From Chlorobiaceae bacterium (lineage in GTDB: Bacteria > Bacteroidota > Chlorobiia > Chlorobiales > Chlorobiaceae): a stretch of 43,333 nt of DNA. Within the stretch, counting starts at the first letter, position 1. Each line of letters starts with the position of its first letter. The notes beneath the pieces are model-generated. The model saw only the letters and a program-made list of their open reading frames with translations, was not told where the DNA came from and searched no databases. Location: contig JAAXXL010000017.1 in the NCBI GenBank assembly GCA_013334485.1, positions 1 through 43,333 of the forward strand, given 5' to 3'. Of the stretch, positions 8,353 through 17,433 are shown one piece after another. Position numbers and translations under genes: made by a program.

Positions 8353-9174
8353 TTAAAGATTTTCAACAACTGACTTGAAGATCGCGGTCATTTTCGGTTC
8401 AGCCTGGTTTGAAACTTCGATTATCTCTTCAATGCTGACCGATTTAAGGTTATCAGGGAAGCACTCGTCGGTGATGATGGACATGCCGAAAACCTCTGTG
8501 CCCTGGTGGACAGCAGCGATAACTTCCGGAACAGTGGACATGCCAACCACATCAGCGCCAAGGTTTCTCAGCATGCGGTACTCTGCACGGGTTTCAAGAC
8601 AGGGGCCGGAAAGAGCGATATAAACACCGCGCTGAACCTTGAGTTTAAGGTCAAGAGCTACTTTTTCTGCGAGGTCAAGAAGGCGCATGGAGTAGGGTGC
8701 ACACATGTCAGGGAAGCGTGAGCCGAGTTCAGGATCGTTGGGTCCGATGAGGGGATTGCCACCAAGCAGGTTGATATGGTCGTCAATCAGCATGATGTCA
8801 CCTTTTTTGTAGGAGGGGTTGAGTCCGCCGCAGGCGTTGGTGATGCCGAGAGTTTTAACGCCGAGATGTTTCATGACTCTGATCGGGAATGCAATCTGCT
8901 GCATGGAGTATCCTTCATAAAAATGGAAGCGGCCCTGCATGGCAACAACTTTTTTCCCGGCAAGGGTTCCGAAAATCAGTTTTCCATGATGGGTTTCAAC
9001 CGTGGAGATCGGGAAATTCGGGATGGTGCCGTAGTCCATCGAAAACTCTACCTTGATCTCTTTTGCCAGTGCTCCGAGTCCTGTTCCAAGAACAATACCA
9101 ACCGGATAGTTGTCCTGGGTTGTTTTTCTGATAAAGGCAACTGCTTCCTCGATTTTCACCTTCTGTGAGATCAT
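8353..9174 (-). CDS. Purine nucleoside phosphorylase family, possibly a methylthioadenosine phosphorylase
   Basis: Trimeric PNP/MTAP family. It cleaves a purine nucleoside with phosphate to base and ribose-1-phosphate. Visible motifs are GTGLGALA (phosphate site), GRFHFYEGY, NACGGLNPSYKKGDIMLIDDHINL, SGPCLETRAEYRMLR and GMSTVPEVIAA. At the base-binding position where inosine/guanosine-type PNPs have Asn in ITN, this protein has Asp (SIITDECFPDN), as in MTA phosphorylases that read a 6-amino group. With mtnA 15 nt downstream, MTA is a plausible substrate. Inosine/guanosine phosphorolysis (PunA) remains possible. Length (273 aa) is normal. Confidence 0.88.
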   Translation of the reverse strand: MISQKVKIEEAVAFIRKTTQDNYPVGIVLGTGLGALAKEIKVEFSMDYGTIPNFPISTVETHHGKLIFGTLAGKKVVAMQGRFHFYEGYSMQQIAFPIRVMKHLGVKTLGITNACGGLNPSYKKGDIMLIDDHINLLGGNPLIGPNDPELGSRFPDMCAPYSMRLLDLAEKVALDLKLKVQRGVYIALSGPCLETRAEYRMLRNLGADVVGMSTVPEVIAAVHQGTEVFGMSIITDECFPDNLKSVSIEEIIEVSNQAEPKMTAIFKSVVENL

Positions 9175-9392
9175 GATAGGTCAGGTTTACTGGTTAATTG
9201 ACATTATGGGCTAATTAAAAATCGTTGATTCCTCTATTCGAAACGGGAATAAATCCGAAGCAGGGAGAGAGGGTTCCTTTCCCTTGAGGTATCGTTCTAC
9301 AGGCTTTAACGGCCTCTAAAATTTGACTCGTAATATAATCTCTTCAGATGTCAGATAAAAATGCGCGAGAGTTTCTGCTGTGGATTTCCGGT

Positions 9393-10082
9393 TCAGCGCC
9401 AGCCGAAAATGGATGAACCAACGCGGATCATGGTGGCACCTTCCTCAATAGCTTCCTGAAAATCTCCGCTCATGCCCATGGAGAGTTCTGTCAGCTTCTC
9501 TGGATCAGGCGCGACTGTTTTCAGCGATTCGAGCAGCAGGCGCAGGTTGCGGAACTCCACGCGGGCCTTTTCGCTCTCGGGTGAGGCGATTGTCATCAGA
9601 CCCCGGAGGGTGATGTTTGGCAGTTTGAAGAGAGATTCAGCTCTTGAAAGTACCTCATCAGGCAGCATGCCGTACTTTGAAGATTCACCGGATGTATTGA
9701 CTTCGAGGAGATAGTCGATCTGCAGGTTGTGTTGCTGTGCCCGTTTTGAAAGCTCTTCTGCTGTTGAGAGCTTGTCGATTCCGTGAATGAGCCTCACTTT
9801 ATCGATGATAGAGCGAATCTTGTTTGACTGCAAGTGACCTATAAAGTGCCATGATATCGGGCTCTTTTCAAGCAGGGGATCTTTGGATTTCTCAAGAAAT
9901 TCCTGGACGTAACTCTCCCCGAATTCAACCTGACCGGCATCAAAAGCCTCTTTTATATGTGCTGCCGGTTTGGTTTTGGAAACCGCAATCAGACGAACCG
10001 TTTCAGGCTGCCTGCCTGCTTTGATGCAGGCAGCCTTTATCTCTTTGCGAATGTCCTCAAGATTGGCGGCTATGCTTTGCAT
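9393..10082 (-). CDS. YggS/PLPBP-family pyridoxal phosphate homeostasis protein
   Basis: Non-catalytic PLP-binding TIM-barrel protein that buffers PLP and affects amino-acid metabolism. The PLP lysine is in VSKTKP near residue 36. The family motifs FGESYVQE, WHFIGHLQSNK, LLEVNTSGESSKYG, GLMTIA, LSMGMSGDFQEAI and TMIRVGSSIFG are all present. Length (229 aa) is normal. Upstream and in the same direction is a cyclophilin gene, 14 nt away. Confidence 0.94.
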   Translation of the reverse strand: MQSIAANLEDIRKEIKAACIKAGRQPETVRLIAVSKTKPAAHIKEAFDAGQVEFGESYVQEFLEKSKDPLLEKSPISWHFIGHLQSNKIRSIIDKVRLIHGIDKLSTAEELSKRAQQHNLQIDYLLEVNTSGESSKYGMLPDEVLSRAESLFKLPNITLRGLMTIASPESEKARVEFRNLRLLLESLKTVAPDPEKLTELSMGMSGDFQEAIEEGATMIRVGSSIFGWR

Positions 10083-10096
10083 GAGTGGTTGCTGTG

Positions 10097-10588
10097 TTAT
10101 GACTGTGCAGCAGGAACAATGGTCTCTATAATGACCGGGACGAGCGGGTTGTCATTGGGATCGGTTTTGACAACAGCAATTTTATCCACTATGTCGATAC
10201 CATCTTCCACAATGCCGAATACGGTGTATTCTCCGTCAAGAAAACCGTTATCCTTATGGTTGATATAGAACTGGCTGCCGGACGATGCTTTCTGTGGATT
10301 GTTGTTGCGTGCTGCCGCAAGTGTTCCTTTTTTGTTTGGATGGCGGATTTCTGCAGGTATCTGCTGTGAAGGGCCTCCTGTTCCATGAAGTGCACGCTTC
10401 TCTTCATGGCGGGAGAGGGGATCGCCGGTCTGAATCATGAACCCTTCGATAACACGGTGAAAGCGGATGCCGTCATAGTAGTTTTCTGCGACAAGCTTGC
10501 TGAAGTTGTCGCGGTGAAGGGGGGTGTCGTCATAAAGAGCGATGGTGATATCTCCAAGGCTCGTTTTGATGGTAAATTTTTCGGCCAT
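10097..10588 (-). CDS. Cyclophilin-type peptidyl-prolyl cis-trans isomerase
   Basis: Protein-folding enzyme. The 163-aa domain shows the cyclophilin landmarks FHRVIEGFMIQTGDP (catalytic Arg in FHRV), the short insertion typical of bacterial forms (HGTGGPSQQIPAEI), ASSGSQFYI and TVFGIVEDG. There is no signal peptide, so it is cytoplasmic. It lies between a TPR gene and the yggS-like gene, all on the minus strand with short gaps. Confidence 0.95.
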   Translation of the reverse strand: MAEKFTIKTSLGDITIALYDDTPLHRDNFSKLVAENYYDGIRFHRVIEGFMIQTGDPLSRHEEKRALHGTGGPSQQIPAEIRHPNKKGTLAAARNNNPQKASSGSQFYINHKDNGFLDGEYTVFGIVEDGIDIVDKIAVVKTDPNDNPLVPVIIETIVPAAQS

Positions 10589-10616
10589 TGTTAACGGGGG
10601 TTAAGTAATATGTTAA

Positions 10617-11297
10617 TTAAATTTTTCCTGAAACCTGCCAGAGAGATCGCTGTGCAACAGCAGCGGCCGTTGAACCGGGATAATCTGCAACAATTTTCGT
10701 AAAGAGTTCGGAGGCTTTTTTAATCTGGTTTGTCTGCTGAAGACATTCTGCAGCCTTTACAAGATACTGGGCCTTGAGCACATCATTTTCCGCCTGTTTT
10801 GATGCCTCCTGATAGGTATCGGCTGCCTGGGCGAACTGATTCCTGTTGATGTAGCAGGCTCCGGCACCGGCAAGTGCTGCTGCCGATAGATCCTTATTGT
10901 CAATCGAGACTGTTTTGAAGAGATTCAGAGCAGCAGTGTAGTCACCTGATGAGTAATAAGCATTGGCCAGCAGAAGTGCGGCCATATTTCCGCTCGGAGT
11001 TCCTTTGTATTCAGCCGCAATTTTTTTCAGTCCGGGTATTTTCCCTTCACCGTTAATGGCTGAGCTGAGCCTGCCGCTGTCAAGAAATGGAGCAACTCTC
11101 GATAACTGCAACGAGGCTTCTTTTTCGTTCGCCTGACGCTGCTGCATCCAGAAATAGGTGCCACCGCCCAGACAGAGAAGCAGGACAACAGCTCCGATAA
11201 GGGCGTTTTTATATTTGATGGCAATGTAGAGAAGGTTCTCTTCTGCTTCCGGTTTTACCGTTAGCGGAGGCGTTTGAGTTGTTTTTATATCGTTCAT
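10617..11297 (-). CDS. Membrane-anchored TPR protein (YfgM-like)
   Basis: 226 aa. A cytoplasmic N-terminus of about 30 residues is followed by one membrane span (residues 33-50, ALIGAVVLLLCLGGGTYF) and a periplasmic helical domain with TPR-type repeats (NAYYSSGDYTAALNLF, GACYINRNQFAQAADTYQEA, CLQQTNQIKKASELFTKI). This architecture matches YfgM/tetratricopeptide proteins that assist envelope protein handling. The link to secretion is only family-based. Confidence 0.82.
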   Translation of the reverse strand: MNDIKTTQTPPLTVKPEAEENLLYIAIKYKNALIGAVVLLLCLGGGTYFWMQQRQANEKEASLQLSRVAPFLDSGRLSSAINGEGKIPGLKKIAAEYKGTPSGNMAALLLANAYYSSGDYTAALNLFKTVSIDNKDLSAAALAGAGACYINRNQFAQAADTYQEASKQAENDVLKAQYLVKAAECLQQTNQIKKASELFTKIVADYPGSTAAAVAQRSLWQVSGKI

Positions 11298-11444
11298 AAC
11301 TGGTTTTACTGTTGCTGCTTCGGCAGAGATAGGGAGAATTTATGTTTACTGTTCCGGACACAAACCTAAGCAAGTTTGCATCAAATTCAAAATAAAGGGC
11401 GCCGGCTTGAATCTCCTGCTGCTCGTGCATTGGCTCCGCACTCC

Positions 11445-12218
11445 TCAGTGTGACGCTAATCTAAACAATTCGATACTATTTTTCAGAATATGTTCCGCAG
11501 CGTTATGCAGTGTTATCTCGCGGATTTCGGCTATGGCTGTGGTCACGAAACGGACATAAGCCGGCTCGTTCCGTTTCCCCCGGAAAGGTACAGGTGCGAG
11601 GTATGGCGCATCGGTTTCAGTGAGGATATCATCAAGTGAAACAGCTCTGATCACCTCGGGCAGAAGGGATCGCTTGTAGGTCAGGGTACCGGGAATGGAG
11701 AGCTTGAAGCCGATTTTGATGCACTCTTTTGCAATAGCTGTATCGCCGGAAAAACAGTGCATCATGCCCCTTAGAGAAGAGTGACGCTCTTCATAAAGAA
11801 TTCGAAGCGTATCTTCCCAGGCATCCCGGCAGTGGATCACAACAGGCAGGTCAAGGGAACGGGCTACTCTGAGCATCTGGCGGAACGCATTCTGCTGGGC
11901 AGTTTTGTTGTGATCAGGGTAGTGATAGTCAAGCCCGATCTCGCCGATGGCGACAACTTTCGGTGATCGGGCAAGTATTTCCAGCTCCGCGAAGATCTCA
12001 TCAGCTACGGAAGCTGAAGCTTCATGAGGGTGCAGACCGACGTTGGCATAGATGAATTCATATTCAGCGGCAAGCTCAACTGATTTGCGGCTTGACGGAA
12101 CATCAATACCGGGGTCAATCAAGAGCCTGACACCTTCAGCGGTCATGCGCTTGATGATCTCCTTCCGGTCAGAGTCGAAATCCGGAAATGAGAGATGGCA
12201 GTGAGTATCAACCAGCAT
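11445..12218 (-). CDS. TatD-family metal-dependent DNase
   Basis: TatD/YcfH-type hydrolase. The metal ligands are recognisable in order: DTHCHLSF at the N-terminus, [31 protein letters not shown] and [12 protein letters not shown] choose the ATG at 12218 (MLVDTHCH, 257 aa). The longer version adds eight basic residues from 12242 inside lspA and has no family support. The 11-nt overlap with the lspA stop suggests co-translation. Role: 3'-5' DNase / DNA repair (family knowledge). Confidence 0.93.
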   Translation of the reverse strand: MLVDTHCHLSFPDFDSDRKEIIKRMTAEGVRLLIDPGIDVPSSRKSVELAAEYEFIYANVGLHPHEASASVADEIFAELEILARSPKVVAIGEIGLDYHYPDHNKTAQQNAFRQMLRVARSLDLPVVIHCRDAWEDTLRILYEERHSSLRGMMHCFSGDTAIAKECIKIGFKLSIPGTLTYKRSLLPEVIRAVSLDDILTETDAPYLAPVPFRGKRNEPAYVRFVTTAIAEIREITLHNAAEHILKNSIELFRLASH

Positions 12219-12717
12219 TATTTTTCTCTTTCGGTGTTGCATCAGGGAATAGCCTGTTGTAAAAAAGGATCAGCATGCAGGCTCCTGTGGTGATGGCTGA
12301 GTCGGCAACATTGAAAATAGGCCAAAGCGAGACCCATGTTCCGAAAATATATCCGTGATAGAGGTCGAAATAGAGAAAGTCGGTGACATGACCGATGCTT
12401 ACGCGGTCAATCATATTACCGATTCCTCCTCCTACAATGAGCCCGAAAGGGAGAAGAAAGAGTGGTTTTCTGATTTTGGCGTTGATGACATAGAATACAA
12501 CAGCAGCGGTAATCAGGGCGGTCAGAAGCAGAAGGACGGCAGGCGGCGCAAATTCAACACCGAAAGCCACCCCTCTGTTTTCAGCATAGGTCAGAGAGAA
12601 GAGATTCGGGATAATGGAGATAGAGCGATCACCATCTCTGAGCATGTTGACGGCCAGTTTTTTTGTTACTTGATCAGCCGTAATGACAAGAAGAATAATG
12701 GAGAAAAACAATTTCAT
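12208..12717 (-). CDS. lspA: Lipoprotein signal peptidase
   Basis: Aspartic protease of the inner membrane that removes signal peptides from prolipoproteins. Four membrane spans. Family motifs: [10 protein letters not shown] near the start, [19 protein letters not shown] with the first catalytic Asp, and FNVADSAI with the second. Length (169 aa) is normal. It lies between aroE (42 nt upstream) and tatD (overlapping). Confidence 0.96.
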   Translation of the reverse strand: MKLFFSIILLVITADQVTKKLAVNMLRDGDRSISIIPNLFSLTYAENRGVAFGVEFAPPAVLLLLTALITAAVVFYVINAKIRKPLFLLPFGLIVGGGIGNMIDRVSIGHVTDFLYFDLYHGYIFGTWVSLWPIFNVADSAITTGACMLILFYNRLFPDATPKEKNNAG

Positions 12718-12759
12718 CGGTTCGGAAAATAGTGGTGTCTGGTTGTGTTGATATCAGTT

Positions 12760-13632
12760 TTATTTGGTTTGCTTCCCTTTGATCTCCTCCATGATCACCG
12801 CTTTTACAGCGTCAACAGGCATTGACTCTCCTGTCCAGAGAGCAAAGGAGATGGCGGCCTGACCGATCAGCATTTCAATGCCTGATATGGTTGTTGCACC
12901 CTGGCGTTTTGCTTCAAGCAGCAGAGGTGTGTCAAGAGGATTGTAGACCATATCATAGATAATCTGCCTCTTGTGAATCAAATCATGATCAAGAGGAACA
13001 ATACTCTCTGCCTGATCATTATTGCGACCTTTTGTGCCGATCGGAGTGGCATTGACAACAACTGCGCAGTTCCGGAATCGGTCGTCGATCAAATTCTGAG
13101 GACAAAGGGTAACTATCTCTTTATGAGTATATTCTTCAAGCATTTCGTTTGCCTTTTCAGGATTTCTTGCATAGACAATGATCTCATCGGGAGCAAAAAA
13201 CAGCCTGAATGCTTCTATTGCAGCAAGTGCAGCGCCACCATTTCCAAAAACAGCGACCGGCTTTCCCTTTATCAGTTCAGCATATGGCTTGAGCGGTGTT
13301 GCAAATCCCTCAATGTCACTGTTATAGCCGGACATTTTCCCGTCACGAATAACTATGGTGTTGACTGCCCCGATTGCAGATGCCTCCGCAGAGAGTTCAT
13401 CAAGAAAGGGTACGACTGTTCTTTTGTAGGGGATGGTTACGTTGAATCCGGCTATTCCCTGATTCTCAGCATTGATGAGGAGGGTTTCAAGCTGATCGGC
13501 ATCGGCAATATTGAAGATCTTGTAGTCATACGGAAGGTCGAGCAGCCTGCATGCGGTGTTGTGAATGAGCGGAGAGTATGAATAATCAACTGCACGGCCG
13601 ATAAGACCGAGAATATTTCCTGTTTTCGTCAT
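12760..13632 (-). CDS. aroE: Shikimate 5-dehydrogenase
   Basis: NADPH-dependent reduction of 3-dehydroshikimate in aromatic amino-acid synthesis. Substrate-site motifs are YSPLIHN near residue 19, NVTIPYKR with the catalytic Lys, GAVNTIV and GYNSDIEGF. The NADP site reads [10 protein letters not shown]. Late motifs are [12 protein letters not shown] and [10 protein letters not shown]. Length (290 aa) is normal for AroE. It follows the large TPR gene after 24 nt, so it is likely in the same transcript. Confidence 0.96.
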   Translation of the reverse strand: MTKTGNILGLIGRAVDYSYSPLIHNTACRLLDLPYDYKIFNIADADQLETLLINAENQGIAGFNVTIPYKRTVVPFLDELSAEASAIGAVNTIVIRDGKMSGYNSDIEGFATPLKPYAELIKGKPVAVFGNGGAALAAIEAFRLFFAPDEIIVYARNPEKANEMLEEYTHKEIVTLCPQNLIDDRFRNCAVVVNATPIGTKGRNNDQAESIVPLDHDLIHKRQIIYDMVYNPLDTPLLLEAKRQGATTISGIEMLIGQAAISFALWTGESMPVDAVKAVIMEEIKGKQTK

Positions 13633-13656
13633 GCAGATGTTCCGGTCTATACGTGA

Positions 13657-15054
13657 TCATGAAATGCCGAGCATCCGTCTGACGGAATCCTGCTGGTAAA
13701 GTTCAGGAAAGGTGCTCTGGAAAAGCAGTTTTTTATCCGGATCAATCTTGAATGCCTTGCTCAATGCTTTGAGGGTGCTGAGTTTGTCGCCCATGGCAAA
13801 ATAGGCGGCAGCAATTTCAAAATGGGCTTCGGCTGAAAATGGCTGAAGTTTCAAAGACTGCTGCAGTGCATCAATGGAGGCATTGACGTCACCGGCCTCT
13901 CTGAGTACCATGGCAAAATCAACCCATATCTGCGGGCTTTCAGGATCAATCATGATGATCTCCCTGTAGGTCGATATGGAGTTGTCAAGATCATCAAGAT
14001 TGTACTCGATCTCTGCCTTGAGCAGCAGAAACTCAATACTGTCCGGCAGAGCAGTCAATGCCTGTTCAATGGCAGCTATGGCAGCTTCATACTCTTCAAG
14101 CGCTTCATGGCAGCATGCAAGAGCAAACCACGCATCGGTAAATTCAGTGTTTATCTCAATACAGCGGCGGTAGCAGTGAACAGCTTCGGCATAATCCTCA
14201 AGTTCTTCATAGGCTATCCCGAGATTATAGAGTGCATTGATATCATCAGGCTCCTGTTCGAGAGTTTTCAGATAGCTTTCAGCAGCCTCCTCGATGCGAC
14301 CGGTAATGGCAAGAACATTGGCCCTGTTATACCATGCCGAGCTGAACTCCTCGGAGATCGCCAGACTCATATCATAGGAGTCAAGCGCTTCGTCGTAGCG
14401 CTTCATTTTGCTCAGTACAAGGCCGTTGTTATACCATGCATTGATATTATACGGATCCTGATCGACGGTTTTGCGGTAACAGGAGGTACTCTCCTCAAGC
14501 TTGCCAAGAATGTCCTTGCAGTAGGCAAGTTCATACCAGGCGTCTGAAAACTCGGCATCAAGTTCAAGAGCCTGTTCAAAGTCCAATTCGGCTTCAACAA
14601 AACGCTCAAGTCGTTGCAGAACTATTCCACGGTAGTAATGGTACTCTTTTTCGATAGAGGAGTCGATCATCATTCTTTCAAGCTCTTCAAGCGCTTCATC
14701 AAGATTACCGGTATTGAACCAGGCAAGGGCAAGATTGAGAGCCATTTCGCTGTCCGAAGGGCTGAGAACAACGGCTTTCTGAAAAGCTTCAAGAGCCTCT
14801 TCAAAAGATCCATTGAGCGTAAGGCAGTTTCCGAGGTGGAACCAGGTCTCTGTATTATAGGGGGTTATTTCTTCAAGACGACGTGCTACGGCAAGAGCCT
14901 CGATCAGGAAGCCATCCTCATTGTACTGATTGAGCCGGTCAACCAGCTCCTCTGAGTCAAACATCGCATCAAGACCTTCAAGGTCAGGCAACTCTTTTCC
15001 TGACGGACCCGTGTGGTTCTGGCGGTTCTCGTCAAAGAAATCAGGAAGATTCAT
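13657..15054 (-). CDS. Large tetratricopeptide-repeat protein, 465 aa
   Basis: Almost wholly built of 34-residue TPR units (about 11), for example [40 protein letters not shown] and [19 protein letters not shown]. It is very acidic at the N-terminus, with no signal peptide or membrane span, so it is a soluble protein-binding scaffold. No catalytic domain is present. Start taken at the ATG ([10 protein letters not shown]); a TTG lies two codons upstream. Its partners cannot be told from sequence. It is upstream of aroE. Confidence 0.85.
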   Translation of the reverse strand: MNLPDFFDENRQNHTGPSGKELPDLEGLDAMFDSEELVDRLNQYNEDGFLIEALAVARRLEEITPYNTETWFHLGNCLTLNGSFEEALEAFQKAVVLSPSDSEMALNLALAWFNTGNLDEALEELERMMIDSSIEKEYHYYRGIVLQRLERFVEAELDFEQALELDAEFSDAWYELAYCKDILGKLEESTSCYRKTVDQDPYNINAWYNNGLVLSKMKRYDEALDSYDMSLAISEEFSSAWYNRANVLAITGRIEEAAESYLKTLEQEPDDINALYNLGIAYEELEDYAEAVHCYRRCIEINTEFTDAWFALACCHEALEEYEAAIAAIEQALTALPDSIEFLLLKAEIEYNLDDLDNSISTYREIIMIDPESPQIWVDFAMVLREAGDVNASIDALQQSLKLQPFSAEAHFEIAAAYFAMGDKLSTLKALSKAFKIDPDKKLLFQSTFPELYQQDSVRRMLGIS

Positions 15055-15160
15055 AAGCAATCATAAGAGTTTCACAATCGTCAATCATATCATGGGTAAA
15101 TATAACAGAATTTTCTTAAGAAAATATATTGAGAGAAGGGACGATGCAGATCGACATCAC

Positions 15161-17044
15161 TCAGGAATGGTAATATCGATAGATGGTTTCAGCGCTTTTT
15201 GCTGCGATTGCAGCCTTGAGTTCTTCAAGTGTGGCTTTGGAAACGGCAGCAACCGAACCGAACTGTTTCAGCAGTTTGAAAGCGGTTTTTTCTCCAATTC
15301 CTTCTATTGCTGTGAGTTCCGTCTGAAGTGTGCGTTCCGTTCTGAGTTTTCGGTGATAGGTGATCGCAAACCGGTGCGCTTCATCGCGAAGCTGTTGCAG
15401 CAGTTTAAGTGCCGGTGAAGTTTTTGGCAGATTAAACGGGTCTCTGACATGAGGGGTAAAAATTTCTTCAATTCGTTTTGCCAGTCCGATCACAGGGACT
15501 GTTATTCCAAGAGTTTCAAGCATGGTAAAGGCGGTGTTGACCTGACCCTTTCCTCCATCAACAACAATGAGATCAGGCATAGGGAGATCTTTTGCCAGTG
15601 TGCCGCCATACCTGCGCTGGATCACCTCTTTCATTGCAGCATAGTCATCCGACCCGTCAAAACTTTTCAGTTTGAATTTTCGGTAATCGGACTTTTTTGG
15701 TTTACCCTTTTCAAAACAGACCATCGAACTGACATAATCACTCCCCTGAAGGTGTGAGTTATCGAAACACTCAATTCTTTGTGGCAGAACTGACAGATGC
15801 AGCAGCTCTTTGAGTGAAGCAAGACCGTAGTGCTCTCTGGCAGCTTCCCCCCTTTTCTGCTTCTCGATAAGGTACTCCTCAAGATGGTGACGCGCATTCT
15901 GGTGGCACATCTCCATCAGATGAGCTTTTTCTCCGATTTGCGGTACCAGAAAGCGGATCTGTTTTTTCTCCTGTTTCTCCTCTTTTTGTTTTTCTGCAAG
16001 AAGTGCCCTCACAGCGCTCTCCTCCTCTTCGGAAAGAGATTTTCGGAGCAGAATTTCATCAGGAATCAGCTCAAGCGTTTCCAGATAGTATTTTTCAAGC
16101 ACTCTTGACTGCAGAACCTCCTCTGTCTCTCCAGAGGTATTGTTCATATAGATTCGTTGTGAGCCAAGCAGTTTTCCCTCCCTGATTTTAAATACCACTC
16201 CGCAGGCATCATCCTCTCCGGAGGCAACGGCAAAAACATCCCGGTCGAGTGCATCTTCTGAGACAACTTTCTGCCTTTCAGCGTATCGTTTCAGGCTGTC
16301 AAGCTGTGCTTTCAGCTCTGCAGCTTGTTCAAACTTCAGTTCTGAAGCAAAGCGCTGCATGCGCTCAGTGAGCGTTCTGATCATTGCAGAGGTTCTCCCT
16401 TTAAGCAGGCGGATGATCTCCTCTATCATGATGAGGTACTCCTCTTCAGATTGAAGCCCTGCACATGCACCCTTGCATTTATGGATATGGTAGTCCAGAC
16501 AGAGCTTGAACTTTTGTGCGGCAATATTTTCCGGACTCAGACGATGTTTGCAGCTCCTGATAGGAAAGATAGAGCCGAGCAGGTCAAGAATGGTCCGAAG
16601 TTGACCCGCTTCAGTGTAGGGGCCGAACCATGTTGATCCGTCCCTTCTTACCTGTCTTGTCAGAAAGATTCTTGGGAATGGTTCGTTGGTGATGACAAGG
16701 TAGGGATAGGTTTTATCATCTTTCAGATTAACATTGTAGCGCGGTTTCAGTTCCTTGATCAGATTGTTCTCAAGAATCAGTGCTTCAACTTCAGAGGTGG
16801 TCATGATGACTTCAAAACTCTCGACATGCGAAACCAGCACCAGTGTTTTTCCGAAAAGTTGCTGAGGGTTTCTGAAATAGGAGCGCACCCTGTTCCGGAG
16901 GTTTTTAGCTTTTCCGACATAGATGACTCTCCCTTTGTCATTCATGAACTGATAGATTCCTGGCGAGGTGGGGAGTGTAGAGAGCTTCTCTTCCAGAGCT
17001 TTTTTTCTATCTGAAAGCAGTGTGGAGCTGTCAAGATTATCCAT
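15161..17044 (-). CDS. uvrC: UvrC, excinuclease ABC subunit C
   Basis: Makes both incisions in nucleotide excision repair. The GIY-YIG nuclease domain is at residues 20-110 (SPGIYQFMNDKGRVIYVGKA). A UVR segment is near 205-240. The C-terminal RNase H-like nuclease has IECFDNSHLQGSDYVSSM and DLIVVDGGKGQ. A helix-hairpin-helix end contains IEGIGEKTAFKLLKQFGSV. Length (627 aa) is normal. It is a single gene flanked by a terminator upstream and a TPR gene downstream. Confidence 0.97.
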   Translation of the reverse strand: MDNLDSSTLLSDRKKALEEKLSTLPTSPGIYQFMNDKGRVIYVGKAKNLRNRVRSYFRNPQQLFGKTLVLVSHVESFEVIMTTSEVEALILENNLIKELKPRYNVNLKDDKTYPYLVITNEPFPRIFLTRQVRRDGSTWFGPYTEAGQLRTILDLLGSIFPIRSCKHRLSPENIAAQKFKLCLDYHIHKCKGACAGLQSEEEYLIMIEEIIRLLKGRTSAMIRTLTERMQRFASELKFEQAAELKAQLDSLKRYAERQKVVSEDALDRDVFAVASGEDDACGVVFKIREGKLLGSQRIYMNNTSGETEEVLQSRVLEKYYLETLELIPDEILLRKSLSEEEESAVRALLAEKQKEEKQEKKQIRFLVPQIGEKAHLMEMCHQNARHHLEEYLIEKQKRGEAAREHYGLASLKELLHLSVLPQRIECFDNSHLQGSDYVSSMVCFEKGKPKKSDYRKFKLKSFDGSDDYAAMKEVIQRRYGGTLAKDLPMPDLIVVDGGKGQVNTAFTMLETLGITVPVIGLAKRIEEIFTPHVRDPFNLPKTSPALKLLQQLRDEAHRFAITYHRKLRTERTLQTELTAIEGIGEKTAFKLLKQFGSVAAVSKATLEELKAAIAAKSAETIYRYYHS

Positions 17045-17110
17045 TGAGGCAAATGGTGTTGGAAAGGTTGGATTATTTCTGATGCCCGGTTCTCAGAGAA
17101 CACTATAAAT

Positions 17111-17154
17111 AAAAAAAGGGAGAGCTGCATGCAAGATGCGGCTCTCCCTTTTAA
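17111..17154 (-). terminator. Strong intrinsic terminator after the transporter operon
   Basis: Sixteen-bp stem with one G-T pair (arms 17115-17130 and 17136-17151) and a 5-nt loop. On the minus strand it is followed by TTTTTTTATTTATA. It ends the usp - MFS - small membrane protein unit and insulates uvrC. Confidence 0.9.
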
Positions 17155-17182
17155 AAAAAGAACAGGCGGTTATTGGCTGACG

Positions 17183-17407
17183 CTATGCTATAACATCGTA
17201 TTCACCTTTCAGGGCAAAGATCCCGAAAGTAATGAGGCTGAATGCGATAATCGGCATAAGCACGACAATAACGATAGACCAGAATATCCAGTTCTCTTCA
17301 CTGGGTTTCGCCGCGATCTCTTTCATCGCCTGCATGATCACAAGGGGTATAATTCCCACTCCCATGATCGTCCAGAGCAGTCCGAAAATCCTTTTTATTG
17401 CTGACAT
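17183..17407 (-). CDS. Small two-span membrane protein, DUF6814-like
   Basis: 74 aa with two membrane spans (about residues 7-27 and 42-64), a short polar loop with KEIAAKPSEEN, and the ending FALKGEYDVIA. I recall the same layout and ending (YYALKGEYD) in the DUF6814 family, which sits next to MFS transporters in Bacteroidota/Chlorobiota. It lies 26 nt downstream of the MFS gene and just before the terminator, so it is probably an accessory to that transporter. Function unknown. Confidence 0.75.
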   Translation of the reverse strand: MSAIKRIFGLLWTIMGVGIIPLVIMQAMKEIAAKPSEENWIFWSIVIVVLMPIIAFSLITFGIFALKGEYDVIA

Positions 17408-17433
17408 AATAGATTGAATTTAAAGGTTCTTGA

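Noticed and set aside
12219-12242. Longer TatD start
   Set aside because: It adds a basic MQHRKRKI segment inside lspA. The DTHCH motif normally starts within a few residues of the N-terminus, as with the ATG at 12218.
14107-14955. Plus-strand ORFs of 113-146 codons across the TPR gene
   Set aside because: Antisense to an intact repeat protein. The repetitive coding strand produces long open frames opposite it.
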